Source: Poseidonibacter lekithochrous
Lineage (GTDB): Bacteria; Campylobacterota; Campylobacteria; Campylobacterales; Arcobacteraceae
Length of the DNA stretch: 64,000 nt
Assembly: GCF_013283835.1 (NCBI RefSeq)
Contig: NZ_CP054052.1
Location: 3,472,001 to 3,536,000 of the forward strand
Reading direction: 5' to 3'
Positions 45,531 to 54,858 of the stretch are shown piece after piece; positions within the stretch are counted from its first letter, which is position 1; every line of letters starts with the position of its first letter. Both the position numbers and the translations under genes were made by a program. Below the pieces are notes generated by a model. It was not told the origin of the DNA and did no database searches. It was given only the letters and a program-made list of their open reading frames with translations.

Positions 45531-46613
45531 ATGCTCTTTTTTAATCTATCAGCATTTTATTTTTTCTATTTTGCTGCTGTTGGAGTATATGTTATATTTA
45601 TGCCAAAAGTACTACATGATATAGGTTATACAGCCTTTGATATTGGTATTATTTTTGCCCTTGCACCTCTTATGAGATTCTTAACACCTTTTTTATTTTT
45701 AAAACATATAAAGCTTGATCAAACTGTATTTAAAACCGCTCTATTTTTATCAATATTCTCTTCATCACTGTTTTATATTACAATTGATAACTTCTATACT
45801 TTTATGATAAATAATGCCTTATTAGGGGTATGTTTATCCCTAATACTTCCCTATTTAGAAGTAACTGCCATAAAAGAGTTAGGAAAAGAAAAATACGGTA
45901 AATCTAGGCTTTTTGGATCTATTGGTTTTATGCTTATATCTTTGGTTTTAGCTAAGTTTTTGACAGAACCTAAAATTGCTTTACATTACTACTTGAGTGT
46001 TAATGTTTTAATGGTTATATTCGCATTACTTCTAATGAGTAGAAATGATGAAATAAAAAAAGAACCAGAAATAAAAGAGAGTTTTTCATTTATGAAATAC
46101 TGGCCATTTTGGTTAAGTCTATTTTTTATGCAAATGAGTTTTGGAGGTTTTTATAACTTCTTTACTATTTATGAAACTGAACATGGAATTTCACTTGAAA
46201 TGACCTCATACCTTTGGTCTTTTGGAGTTATATGTGAAATACTTATGCTTTATTTTCAAGGTCCACTACTTAAAAACAATTTATTACTAATCATAAAATT
46301 TTGTTTAGCTATTACTATTGTTAGATGGTTAATGTTATATGCATATCCTGATTCATTAACTATTACTTTTATTAGTCAAGGAATTCATGCCTTTTCATTT
46401 GGACTATATCATAGTGCTGTAATTATGTATTTATACTCTTTATATGAAAACAAAAAGCTAGCCCAACAGTTTATGTATGGAGTAGCTTATGGTTTAGGTG
46501 GATTTATTGGAGCTTTAATTGCAGGATGGGTTTATGGAGAGTTCTTATTTGTATTTAGTGCAGCTTTTGCTTTAGTTTCATTTATTTCACTGCACTTTAT
46601 AAAAAGTGATTAA
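45531..46613 (+). CDS. MFS transporter, LacY/HcaT-like group
   Basis: A 360-residue permease with about eleven to twelve hydrophobic segments. The stretch KYGKSRLFGSIGFML (about 121-135) matches the YGRVRLWGSIGF signature of the MFS_1_like group, which includes the putative 3-phenylpropionate transporter HcaT. The substrate is unknown. It begins on the base after the RDD stop, so is last in the secG-to-MFS run. Its stop overlaps the stop of the convergent response-regulator gene by 4 bases, with no obvious terminator. Confidence 0.88.
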   Translation: MLFFNLSAFYFFYFAAVGVYVIFMPKVLHDIGYTAFDIGIIFALAPLMRFLTPFLFLKHIKLDQTVFKTALFLSIFSSSLFYITIDNFYTFMINNALLGVCLSLILPYLEVTAIKELGKEKYGKSRLFGSIGFMLISLVLAKFLTEPKIALHYYLSVNVLMVIFALLLMSRNDEIKKEPEIKESFSFMKYWPFWLSLFFMQMSFGGFYNFFTIYETEHGISLEMTSYLWSFGVICEILMLYFQGPLLKNNLLLIIKFCLAITIVRWLMLYAYPDSLTITFISQGIHAFSFGLYHSAVIMYLYSLYENKKLAQQFMYGVAYGLGGFIGALIAGWVYGEFLFVFSAAFALVSFISLHFIKSD

Positions 46614-47854
46614 ACACTAATATTTGATAACTCTTTTTCTTTAAAATCTATCACATCTTTTAGATTATGAATATGTTTATTTTTTTCTTCTAATCGTTTT
46701 TCTAACTCTAAAATTTTTGTAATTCTAATATCAAGTTCTTCTTTAAGGGAAGTATTTTCTTTTTCATAAATATCATTCTCTTTCTTTAGCTGTACAGCTA
46801 ATACAGAAGCTTTTTTTACTTTTTCATTTGCAGAGTTTGTAATATGAATATTTTTATCTCTTATATCTTTCATTTCATCTTCATAATAGTTAATTTGAGA
46901 ACTTAAACTTACTGTTTTATCTCGAAGATCAAGAAGTTCATTCTTATGACTTGAATGATTTACAAGTTTACTTTCAAGGTCTTTTATTTGTTTTAAATTG
47001 TCTATCTCTTTTCTTTTTGTATCTTGAATATTTTGAATAACTCTTTTTTTAAATTCTCTTTTTTCTAATTCATCATCTGTAGTTAAAAATCTAATTCCTA
47101 CAAATTCAATAATATCTTCACCAAAATCATCAAAGATTGGAATAATAGTTGCATTTACATAATAAGCACTTCCATCTTTTGCTTGGTTTTTTACCTTACC
47201 TTGCCATGTCTCACCACTTTGAATTGTTGTCCATAACTCTTTAAAAGCAGCCTTAGGCATATCAGGATGTCTCACCATATTATGGGCTTTACCATATAAC
47301 TCTTCTCTTGTATATTGGGCAATATCACAAAAGATATCATTTGCAAAAACTATTTTCCCTTTTGTATTTGTTTTTGATACAATCGCCACATTATCAATAG
47401 CACTTAGGTATCTCTCTAACTCTTTTTTTTGTTTTTTGATAGTATCTAATTGATGGTAAGCATGACATACTTTATTTACTTTTCCTAATAAATCCTCAAT
47501 ATCAAGAGGTTTTAGAACATAATCAGTAACATTTAATTTAATAGCACTTAATAAGTATGATTCTTCTGAGAAAGCTGTAGTAAAAATAAAAGGTATCTCT
47601 TCATCTTTTTCTCTTATAAATTCCAAAAATTTTATACCATCAACTTTAGGCATATTAATATCACTAATAATTACATCAATACGTATATTTTGATCTATTG
47701 CTTCGGTATAAAGATCCATTGCTTCTTGACCATTTTTGGCAATATAAACTTTTTTTACTAGTCTTTCCAAAAAAGAAACTGTTTGTTCTCTTAGAACATC
47801 GTCATCTTCAGCATAAAGTATATTTAGTTTATTTAAGAATTCTACTTGTGTCAT
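46610..47854 (-). CDS. Receiver - Aer-like PAS - coiled-coil signalling protein
   Basis: Cytosolic two-component protein of about 414 residues from the ATG at 47854, which has AAAGGGG upstream; an in-frame extension to 47884 would add ten residues. Receiver domain (about 5-120): acidic pair EDDD, phospho-Asp in ISDINMP, Lys in VLKPLD. A PAS domain follows (about 145-255) with RHPDMP and WQGKVKN, the segment that binds FAD in Aer. The remainder (about 265-410) is a long coiled coil with no known output domain. It may pass a redox signal by protein contact. It is the last of three co-oriented signalling genes. Confidence 0.88.
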   Translation of the reverse strand: MTQVEFLNKLNILYAEDDDVLREQTVSFLERLVKKVYIAKNGQEAMDLYTEAIDQNIRIDVIISDINMPKVDGIKFLEFIREKDEEIPFIFTTAFSEESYLLSAIKLNVTDYVLKPLDIEDLLGKVNKVCHAYHQLDTIKKQKKELERYLSAIDNVAIVSKTNTKGKIVFANDIFCDIAQYTREELYGKAHNMVRHPDMPKAAFKELWTTIQSGETWQGKVKNQAKDGSAYYVNATIIPIFDDFGEDIIEFVGIRFLTTDDELEKREFKKRVIQNIQDTKRKEIDNLKQIKDLESKLVNHSSHKNELLDLRDKTVSLSSQINYYEDEMKDIRDKNIHITNSANEKVKKASVLAVQLKKENDIYEKENTSLKEELDIRITKILELEKRLEEKNKHIHNLKDVIDFKEKELSNISV

Positions 47855-47913
47855 ATTTATCCCCTTTGATAAATTATAACCCAAGAAAGTCTCAAAATAA
47901 TACTAAAATTATT

Positions 47914-50061
47914 TTATAACTTAATTTCGTATCTATTTCTTCCATTTCTTTTTGCTTTATATAAAGCATCATCTGCTCTTTTTTGAATACTCTCTTCATC
48001 ATCATCCTCAGTAAATAAAGTAAGTCCATAAGAAGCAGTAAGATAAGGAACAGGTAATAAATCTAACTCTTTTATAGCTGCTTGAAGTTTACAAACAAGT
48101 CCTTCTAAATCTTCTATTTTTGCAAAACTAGCAATAATTACAAACTCTTCCCCACCCCATCTAGCGAAGAAATCATCTTCTCTTAAACTATTTTTTACAC
48201 AAGAAGCAATACTTACTAAAACATCATCACCAATTTTATGCCCATAAGTATCATTAATAGATTTAAAATAATCAATATCAATCATAATAAGACCAAATTT
48301 TTGATGATATCTTTTATTACTTTTTATTTTTACTCTGAGTTCTTTTTTGAACTCTCCTCTATTCTTAATTCCCGTTAGAGAATCATGAGAAGATAAATAT
48401 TCCAACTCTTTTTTATCAGTGATATTTTCTTGATAAGAGCTATATCCTACTTTTTCACCCTCTTTATTAAATAAAGGATCAATAGTAAGTTTTACCCAAT
48501 AAACTTTTTTATTTTTTGCATAGTTTTTAATTTCACCTACAAACTGCTCATTATTATCTAATATTCGCCACATCTGCTCATAAAACTCTTTTGTCATATC
48601 AGGAGTTTTAAATATACTATGGTTTTTACCTATTAATTCATCTTCTTTATATCCTGTTAATTTTTCAAAGGCTTTAGATACAGAAGTTACTCTTCCTTGT
48701 AAATCAGAAGTAGTATATAAAACTGATTTACTAATTACATCTTGTGATCTTTGTAATTGATATGCTTTTTTATTAATCTTATTTTCCATTGCTAATTGCT
48801 CTGTAATATCTCGAGCAACTGCTATCATAAACTCTTCGTTATTACTTTGAACATAACTTAGATTTGCATCAACAGGGATTTCTTTTCCATCTTTTGAAAT
48901 ATATATTGATCTAATACTTAAATACTTCTCTTCTTTTAATTTTCTAACTTCTTCATCCCAAGTTAAAGAGATTCCATTATTAAAAGGTTTTTTAAAATCT
49001 AATATTTTTTTATTTAGAAACTCTATTCTTGAATAAGCTAAAGTTTCACAAGCTTTTTTATTAACATCTAAAACAACACCATCACTTAATCTAATAACAT
49101 AAACCGCATCATTTGTATTATCAAGCAAAAACCTAGCTCTATTAAGTTTTTTAAATATTTTTTTGAAATAGCCATTTAAAACAATATAAATAGCTAAAGA
49201 AGAGATAATAAACAAAAAGATGCTGTTTATCATGAATAAAAGGAATCGTTTCTTGTAGTTGCTTATATCACTTAAAAATATAAACTCCCCTATTTTTTTC
49301 ATGCTCTGATCAAAAATCGTTTTATTAATGATTAAATATGTTTTATCTTGGAAATCAAATTCAATATCAGTATTACGTAAATCTAACTTCATAATACTCT
49401 CTTCTAAAGATTTATTATCAAAGTTACAGTAGTTACAAAAAGTATAATTACTCATTGTTAAGGTTTCTTTTTTAGGGTCATTTTTAATAAAAACATAACC
49501 TCTTGTATCAAATAAATTTGAAATTCTATTTTGTAAAAGTACAGGATTTATTGAGAGTTTGATATAGGCTATTCTTTCTAAATCTTGATATATTTCTTTT
49601 ATATATGAATAAACTAATTGTTTATCTTCTAACTGAAAGAAACCTTTATTATAAATACTTTTACTTATTGATTCATGTTTGATTTTTGATGTTTTAGAAA
49701 AGGAAATTAAAGAACTCCCATCTTTATTGTAAAGTTCAATAGATTTAAAACCTTTGAGGTTATCAATTAAAAAAAGATAATCTTTTGAAAAGAGGTCTAT
49801 TAGGGTACTTTTATCTTCAGAAAGTAATGCCTTGATTTTCTTTTCATTTTCAAATGAAAGAATAGCATTTGCTCTTTTGAAAAGTTGTTCTTCAAAAGAG
49901 TTTTTAACTACTGTGTTATACATAAAATCTATTTTTTTATTCATTAAAGAATAAAAGTATTTTTGTTCTCTTTTTTTATCAAAATATGAATTTATAATAA
50001 AAACAAAAAATATAAAACTAAATATAATTAATGTACTAGATAAGACTCTAAAACGACTCAT
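47914..50061 (-). CDS. Membrane PAS-PAS-GGDEF diguanylate cyclase
   Basis: A 715-residue protein. Membrane segments (about 7-25 and 270-292) enclose a periplasmic sensor region. Two PAS domains follow (about 300-425 and 435-545), the second related to those of its neighbours but with KTPDMT instead of RHPDMP. The C-terminal GGDEF domain (about 550-715) has the active GGEEF site and an RxxD inhibitory site five residues before it (REDD...GGEEF). It should make c-di-GMP with product inhibition; no EAL domain. It starts 3 bases after the upstream receiver gene. Confidence 0.93.
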   Translation of the reverse strand: MSRFRVLSSTLIIFSFIFFVFIINSYFDKKREQKYFYSLMNKKIDFMYNTVVKNSFEEQLFKRANAILSFENEKKIKALLSEDKSTLIDLFSKDYLFLIDNLKGFKSIELYNKDGSSLISFSKTSKIKHESISKSIYNKGFFQLEDKQLVYSYIKEIYQDLERIAYIKLSINPVLLQNRISNLFDTRGYVFIKNDPKKETLTMSNYTFCNYCNFDNKSLEESIMKLDLRNTDIEFDFQDKTYLIINKTIFDQSMKKIGEFIFLSDISNYKKRFLLFMINSIFLFIISSLAIYIVLNGYFKKIFKKLNRARFLLDNTNDAVYVIRLSDGVVLDVNKKACETLAYSRIEFLNKKILDFKKPFNNGISLTWDEEVRKLKEEKYLSIRSIYISKDGKEIPVDANLSYVQSNNEEFMIAVARDITEQLAMENKINKKAYQLQRSQDVISKSVLYTTSDLQGRVTSVSKAFEKLTGYKEDELIGKNHSIFKTPDMTKEFYEQMWRILDNNEQFVGEIKNYAKNKKVYWVKLTIDPLFNKEGEKVGYSSYQENITDKKELEYLSSHDSLTGIKNRGEFKKELRVKIKSNKRYHQKFGLIMIDIDYFKSINDTYGHKIGDDVLVSIASCVKNSLREDDFFARWGGEEFVIIASFAKIEDLEGLVCKLQAAIKELDLLPVPYLTASYGLTLFTEDDDEESIQKRADDALYKAKRNGRNRYEIKL

Positions 50062-50064
50062 AAC

Positions 50065-51918
50065 TTATTTCTTAAATACAGAGGTTATATCATTACGTAA
50101 GGCTATGTATTCAAAAACATTACCATTACTATCTTTTAGAGGCATTATAGAAGTTTGTACAATATAATCACTACCTAATTTTGTTTTGTTTTTTATAACA
50201 CCACACCATATCTTTTTCTCTTTTTTAATGGTATGCCACATTTGTTCAAATAACTCTGCTGGGGAATCAGGATGTCTTATGACACTATGTGGTTTTCCTA
50301 TTAATTCCTCTTTATCATAACCAGAAACAGTACAAAACATCTCATTAACATAAGTAATAATTCCATTCTTATTTGTTTTAGAAATGATTGCAGATTGGTC
50401 AACTATTATTTTATAAGACTCAATTAAAACTTTTTGTTCCATAAGTTCATAAATTAATTTCGAATGATCAATTAATTGATCCACTTTTAATATAAATTCT
50501 TCTGCATATATAGGTTTTCTCAAACACTCTGAAGCGCCACTTTTATAAATCTGTCTTACGGAAGGACCATTTCTATTTCCTTCTGCTAAAACCATAAAAG
50601 GTAAGGTCTTATCAATTCCACTTTTTACATCAATTAAAAATTCAAAACTACTTTCATACTCTAAATCTAAAATCACTAAACTATAAGTTTTTGTTTTTAT
50701 TAAATCGTAGGCTTGAGTTAATTCATTTAAAATATCAACATTGTAATTTCTAGGCAATAAAAGATCTTTTATTTGCTCACAAATTCTTTTTGATTGTTCA
50801 ATTACTAAAACATTATTGAATTTAGTATTTTCTTCAACTTTTAGTATTGTTTTATATAAAGTTTGTGATAAATGTCTTACATCATTTACATCAATTACAT
50901 AATCCAAAATTCCTTTAAAATATAAGTAATCTTTGTAATGAATATCTTTACTTGTAGATAAGATTATCATCTTAACTAAACTCAAATCTTCTAATTCTCT
51001 AATTAAATCTATACACTCCCCATCCGGAAGGTTTAGATCTGAGATAATATAATCAAATTTATCAGAAAGAAGGACTTCTTTAGCTTGTTCCATTGTATTA
51101 ACATACTCACAAATAAAACCAAATTTATTTAGCTGATATGCTAGAAGTTCACTTTTTTTACTATTAGCTTTTATGATTAGTATTTTTAGATTTATATCCG
51201 TAAGATTACTAATTTTAAAATCTAAACTTGTATCTATGGGAGAGTGGCTACAAATACGGTATCCAATACCACTTTGATTTTCAACAATTCCACTATAAGT
51301 TTTTTTTCTAATTTTTCTAATTACTGTTCTTAAAGTATCAATTGTAGCTTCATTATCTCTGCCAATTGAGTTTTGTAAAGTACAATATGATACACACTCA
51401 CCTTTTGACTTTATAAGCTCTTCAATTAATGAATTTTCTTGTGCAGTTAAAGGTATTAGATTCTCATTTTTTATAATATGAAAAGAGTTTTTCTCATATA
51501 AAAAGTTATGTCCTAAATCATATAATAAGTTGCTCTCTTCTTCTGGGATTTGAACTCTTATTTTTAATTTTTGAATAGAGATATTAATATTATCAAAGGT
51601 TTCAGTTTTAAATAAAAAACTGTCAACTTTTAAAGGAATAGTTTCAAGTAAAGTTTCTTGCTCAACATCCTTAGTTAAAATAAATGTTTTTATATCAGGA
51701 TTAGTGTTTTTTATCTTTTTAATTAACTCTAATCCACTGCCATCTATTAAATTTATATCAGTTATTATCAAATCAGGCTTGTGGAATGAGTTCTCTATTA
51801 ATGCATCTTTTAATGAATTTATATATTTTACATCATACTCTTTCTCTAAAAGATAGCCAAGAAGTTCCTGGGCATAGTCCTTTTGAGAATCAACATAAAG
51901 TATCTTTATCTTATTCAT
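50065..51918 (-). CDS. Receiver - winged helix - receiver - receiver - PAS regulator
   Basis: A 617-residue soluble regulator with an uncommon order. Receiver 1 (about 3-115, phospho-Asp in ITDINL). OmpR-type winged helix in the middle (about 150-225; LTAQENSLIEEL, TIDTLRTVIRKIRKK, GIGYRI). Receiver 2 (about 245-360, ISDLNLPDG, but no KP-type lysine where expected). Receiver 3 (about 370-485, VILDLEY and LRKPIYA). A C-terminal Aer-like PAS (about 500-610, IRHPDSP, W..GVIKNK). It leads the three-gene signalling cluster and could be both DNA-binding and redox responsive. No cognate kinase is adjacent. Confidence 0.9.
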   Translation of the reverse strand: MNKIKILYVDSQKDYAQELLGYLLEKEYDVKYINSLKDALIENSFHKPDLIITDINLIDGSGLELIKKIKNTNPDIKTFILTKDVEQETLLETIPLKVDSFLFKTETFDNINISIQKLKIRVQIPEEESNLLYDLGHNFLYEKNSFHIIKNENLIPLTAQENSLIEELIKSKGECVSYCTLQNSIGRDNEATIDTLRTVIRKIRKKTYSGIVENQSGIGYRICSHSPIDTSLDFKISNLTDINLKILIIKANSKKSELLAYQLNKFGFICEYVNTMEQAKEVLLSDKFDYIISDLNLPDGECIDLIRELEDLSLVKMIILSTSKDIHYKDYLYFKGILDYVIDVNDVRHLSQTLYKTILKVEENTKFNNVLVIEQSKRICEQIKDLLLPRNYNVDILNELTQAYDLIKTKTYSLVILDLEYESSFEFLIDVKSGIDKTLPFMVLAEGNRNGPSVRQIYKSGASECLRKPIYAEEFILKVDQLIDHSKLIYELMEQKVLIESYKIIVDQSAIISKTNKNGIITYVNEMFCTVSGYDKEELIGKPHSVIRHPDSPAELFEQMWHTIKKEKKIWCGVIKNKTKLGSDYIVQTSIMPLKDSNGNVFEYIALRNDITSVFKK

Positions 51919-52001
51919 TATAATCCTAGGTTCTTAAATTTATAATAAAATAATATTTAAAAAAAATGAATAAAAAATGAATAATCTTAAATATTTTTGA
52001 A

Positions 52002-52739
52002 TTATTCTATCTCCATAATTAATAACTTAATATTTTTCTTCTCTTGTATTTCAACTAGAGTTAATCCCTCAAGATTCTTATCCATAAATTCGGCTATTGA
52101 GTTAATATTATTTATAGCTAAATGTTTTAGTAAAGCACCTCTATAATGTTTAGCCCAATGACTAATAACTTTACCGTCTTTTATAAACTTAAATGTTAAT
52201 ACATTAGCATTTTTTATTTTATAAAATTTTTCATAATGCCCTGCTCTTAAATCAATGATTTCATCCCCTAAATAATCATTTAGAGCTTCTGTGAAATTCT
52301 CTTGATAGAACTTCTCTACAGCAGTTTGAGGAAGTTTAGCACCTTGTTTATATTTATAATCTGGAATTAAATCATCTGCTTTAATAGGACCAAAAAGATT
52401 AGAGAATAATACAACATTATCATCAATATATTTTTGGGCATTATCATCTAAATTATTGTATTCAATTGCATCAAAAGCAACACCATTGTATCGCTTGATA
52501 GCTTTCATTGTTTTCTTATTTTTTAGACTTTCTTTATATCTTTGTACTTCATCTAGCTTTTTTAATCCAAACCATTTTGACAATTCTTCTATTGAAGAAC
52601 TTTCTAATAAACTTTCATATTTTTCAAAGATTTCATCTCTTTTATCAAATAGTTCTTCTAAAAAAAAGTTCTCTTTTGAATAAACTGATTGATTCCCACC
52701 TTGGTTTTTTGTTTCTGCTGGTGCTAATAAAATTTTCAT
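52002..52739 (-). CDS. yaaA: YaaA/DUF328 family peroxide-stress protein
   Basis: Cytosolic DNA-binding-type fold protein; in E. coli YaaA lowers free intracellular iron during hydrogen peroxide stress. The N-terminal KILLAPAETK, the central YNGVAFDAI and YIDDNVVLFSNLFGPIKADDLIPDY, and LTFKFIKDGKVISHWAK follow the family. The ATG at 52739 is chosen because AAAAAAGG lies 6 bases upstream; a TTG two codons earlier is less likely. It follows the small membrane exporter gene at about two bases, so they form an operon with the YchJ-like gene. Confidence 0.92.
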   Translation of the reverse strand: MKILLAPAETKNQGGNQSVYSKENFFLEELFDKRDEIFEKYESLLESSSIEELSKWFGLKKLDEVQRYKESLKNKKTMKAIKRYNGVAFDAIEYNNLDDNAQKYIDDNVVLFSNLFGPIKADDLIPDYKYKQGAKLPQTAVEKFYQENFTEALNDYLGDEIIDLRAGHYEKFYKIKNANVLTFKFIKDGKVISHWAKHYRGALLKHLAINNINSIAEFMDKNLEGLTLVEIQEKKNIKLLIMEIE

Positions 52740-52741
52740 TT

Positions 52742-53425
52742 TCAACCTTTTTTAAAAATATTTCGAATTTTAGCCAAAATTACTTTCTTAAATCTAAAGA
52801 GCAATAATAGGAAAAATATTAAGAAAAGTATTATCCACATAAACTGACTATCTAAACCCAGTATTAAATCCATAATTTCTTGTAAAAAAATTGCCCAAAG
52901 TGAAATTGAAAATACTGTAGAAATAAAAACGATAAAGATTATATTATAGTGTCTCATTCCAATTAAGTATCCGATAATTGAACCTACAATTGGACCTGTC
53001 ATCCAAAAAGGAATTAACACAAATACAAAAAGTGCAAATTTACCATATTTCTCAAAAGATGCTTTATGCTCATTTTTCTTCTGTTTTACTTCTTCAAAAA
53101 AACTCTCTAAAGCTTTTACTTTTACTATACCTTTGAAACTCAACACAAAAAGCGGATAGATGATCATAACTAATATGATTTCAGTGTAAATATTGGTAGA
53201 AATAATAATAAAATGTGAAAGTTCAGAAGCATAACCTAAAGATAAAGCAGGGACTCTTCCTATAAAAACATTAGATAATACCATAGCTGTTATCTTATTT
53301 GCTAGACTTGAATCAATTTGATAACAAAAAATTATAAGTATTACTAATAAAAAAATCATTAAAAGAGCTAGTAAAAATATATTACCTTCTTTACCTTTAA
53401 ATAAGTTTTCTATTAGTAGTTTCAT
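52742..53425 (-). CDS. Small multidrug-export family membrane protein
   Basis: A 227-residue protein with five or six hydrophobic segments (about 15-35, 78-98, 128-150, 155-178, 190-208). The segment with GKFALFVFVLIPFWMTGPIVGS and IGYLIGM matches the Sm_multidrug_ex (PF06695) family, named from a poorly supported drug-export report; its real substrate is unknown. It shares one base with the YchJ-like gene upstream and abuts yaaA downstream. Confidence 0.82.
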   Translation of the reverse strand: MKLLIENLFKGKEGNIFLLALLMIFLLVILIIFCYQIDSSLANKITAMVLSNVFIGRVPALSLGYASELSHFIIISTNIYTEIILVMIIYPLFVLSFKGIVKVKALESFFEEVKQKKNEHKASFEKYGKFALFVFVLIPFWMTGPIVGSIIGYLIGMRHYNIIFIVFISTVFSISLWAIFLQEIMDLILGLDSQFMWIILFLIFFLLLLFRFKKVILAKIRNIFKKG

Positions 53426-53835
53426 TAGTCAATAACTCCACTATGATAAAGCCATAATCCATTAATTTTGAAGAATTTACTTTTTTCTACAAAAGATACA
53501 TCATTTCCATGTTGAGTTATTAAAGCTTTAAAAGTAACATAGGCTTCATTCTCCCCATCAATAAATTCTAAAATAACTAAACCATTAAATTCACTATTTT
53601 TAGAAAACTCTTTTATAGACTCAGACCAAGAATCTTTATCGTCTGTATAATCAGGGTTCTCTTCATGAGTCGTTTTCATAATATATTTACTATCCCCTAC
53701 TACATATGCACTATATCTAGACTTCATTAGTTCTAGAGCATTTGAAGCATTAAGGCCATTATGAAAAAGTTTACAACATTTTTTTAATTTTTTTGATGAG
53801 CCACAAGGACATGGACTATTAACTGATATTTTCAA
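53425..53835 (-). CDS. YchJ-like SEC-C motif protein
   Basis: About 136 residues, with the SEC-C zinc motif near the N-terminus (CPCGSSKKLKKCC, residues 9-21) and an NTF2-like YchJ body (YSAYVVGDSKYIMKTTHEENP; WLYHSGVID end). YchJ proteins are uncharacterised. I chose the TTG at 53835, which has AAAAGG five bases upstream. A longer reading from the GTG at 53901 would translate the inverted repeat behind the neighbouring gene and add residues the family lacks. It overlaps the membrane exporter gene by one base. Confidence 0.88.
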   Translation of the reverse strand: MKISVNSPCPCGSSKKLKKCCKLFHNGLNASNALELMKSRYSAYVVGDSKYIMKTTHEENPDYTDDKDSWSESIKEFSKNSEFNGLVILEFIDGENEAYVTFKALITQHGNDVSFVEKSKFFKINGLWLYHSGVID

Positions 53836-53906
53836 AAGAAACCTTTTATATATATTTATAAAAGATTTTAACATATAAGTACTTAGTAGGGAAAGCCCCA
53901 CTAAGA

Positions 53907-54314
53907 TTAATTTTTTGCTTGTTTTTTAGCTTTTTTCTCTTTCATTTTCTTATTGATTTTCTGTTTTCTAGCTTTTTTTTCTTCTTTAGATAAGTTAGAT
54001 TTTTTTACCTTATCAATTTTAGCTTTTCTTTTTTCTTCAACTTTTGATTTTTGCATCTTCTGTTTTTTCTTTGATTTTGAAACAGTTTTATTTTTCTTGA
54101 TATTACCAATAACACCTGGACCAAAACCCTTGATTGATTTTAAATCATCAGCAGAATTAATTTTATTAGTTTTTCTATACTTCATAATCTGATCGGCTTT
54201 TTTAGGACCAATTCCCTTAATAGACATTAATTCCTCTTTTGAAGCAGTTTGCAAATTAATTGCTCCAAACATAAATGAAACACACAGCATTAACAATAAG
54301 ACTAATTTTCTCAT
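53907..54314 (-). CDS. Exported ComEA-like helix-hairpin-helix protein with lysine-rich tail
   Basis: A signal peptide (about residues 1-18, ending MFGA) is followed by a ComEA-type helix-hairpin-helix pair (about 20-75): INLQTASKEELMSIKGIGPKKA and SIKGFGPGVIGN, split by a short linker. The last 60 residues are about half lysine. In competent bacteria ComEA binds incoming DNA in the periplasm; this soluble form with a basic tail could do the same. Other competence genes are not in view. AAAGGAAT precedes the ATG. A weak hairpin follows the stop. Confidence 0.87.
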   Translation of the reverse strand: MRKLVLLLMLCVSFMFGAINLQTASKEELMSIKGIGPKKADQIMKYRKTNKINSADDLKSIKGFGPGVIGNIKKNKTVSKSKKKQKMQKSKVEEKRKAKIDKVKKSNLSKEEKKARKQKINKKMKEKKAKKQAKN

Positions 54315-54403
54315 TTTATTCCTTTTAATAATTTTATTTATTATATCTTATTCCTAATAAAACTTAGTCTTTTTTATAAGGTTGAGAAATAAGTTAACTT
54401 TTG

Positions 54404-54409
54404 TATAAT
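54404..54409 (+). promoter_or_regulatory. Probable -10 box (TTGTATAAT)
   Basis: TATAAT with an upstream TG-like base pattern, 38 bases before the start at 54447, followed by AAGAGGAAAG as ribosome binding region. Confidence 0.45.
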
Positions 54410-54446
54410 ATATTTCACAGAAAAGCACATAGGAAGAGGAAAGTAT

Positions 54447-54845
54447 ATGCCAATAGAATTAATATCAAATGTTGCATCAATTGCAATAATCTTTACAATG
54501 TTATATAGATATTTAGCCTACAAGAAACATCTTGATGTAATTAAAGGTTTAGCTAGTTTACAAGAAGAAGATCAATTAACAAGTGAAGATATCGAATTCA
54601 TTAAATCTAATGAAAGAGAATACAGCGAAAAAGTTGCGAAAACAGAAGCAAATGTAAAGATCTCACAACCAATACTTATACTTATTGCAGGGGTATTAAT
54701 ATTAACATTTAGTTTTCAAGAGGCATTAATTCATTTAAATGTAGTAGTTGTAGCATTTATATTTATGCAAGTGGATAGAATTCATAAAAGAAATATATAT
54801 GGGTTTTTAAATCAGATAAAAAAAGCAATTAAAAAAGAGGACTAA
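54447..54845 (+). CDS. Small membrane protein of unknown function
   Basis: I do not recognise this 132-residue protein. Three hydrophobic segments are visible: about residues 3-22, then a pair at about 72-90 and 92-110. Between them is a charged, helical cytosolic-type stretch (about 23-70) rich in Glu and Lys. The C-terminus is basic. Its start has a good ribosome site. It converges on the Crp/Fnr gene, and the two share a terminator. Nothing nearby suggests a role. Confidence 0.75.
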   Translation: MPIELISNVASIAIIFTMLYRYLAYKKHLDVIKGLASLQEEDQLTSEDIEFIKSNEREYSEKVAKTEANVKISQPILILIAGVLILTFSFQEALIHLNVVVVAFIFMQVDRIHKRNIYGFLNQIKKAIKKED

Positions 54846-54858
54846 CTCTTTTTTAATT
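54827..54858. terminator. Bidirectional terminator
   Basis: Perfect 12-base arms AATTAAAAAAGA / TCTTTTTTAATT around a loop GGACTAAC; it contains the last codons and stops of both convergent genes and gives T-runs in both directions. Confidence 0.8.

Noticed and set aside
53836-53901. A 22-residue N-terminal extension of the YchJ-like protein from a GTG
   Set aside because: It would translate the inverted repeat downstream of the HhH gene, and the TTG at 53835 has a well-spaced AAAAGG.
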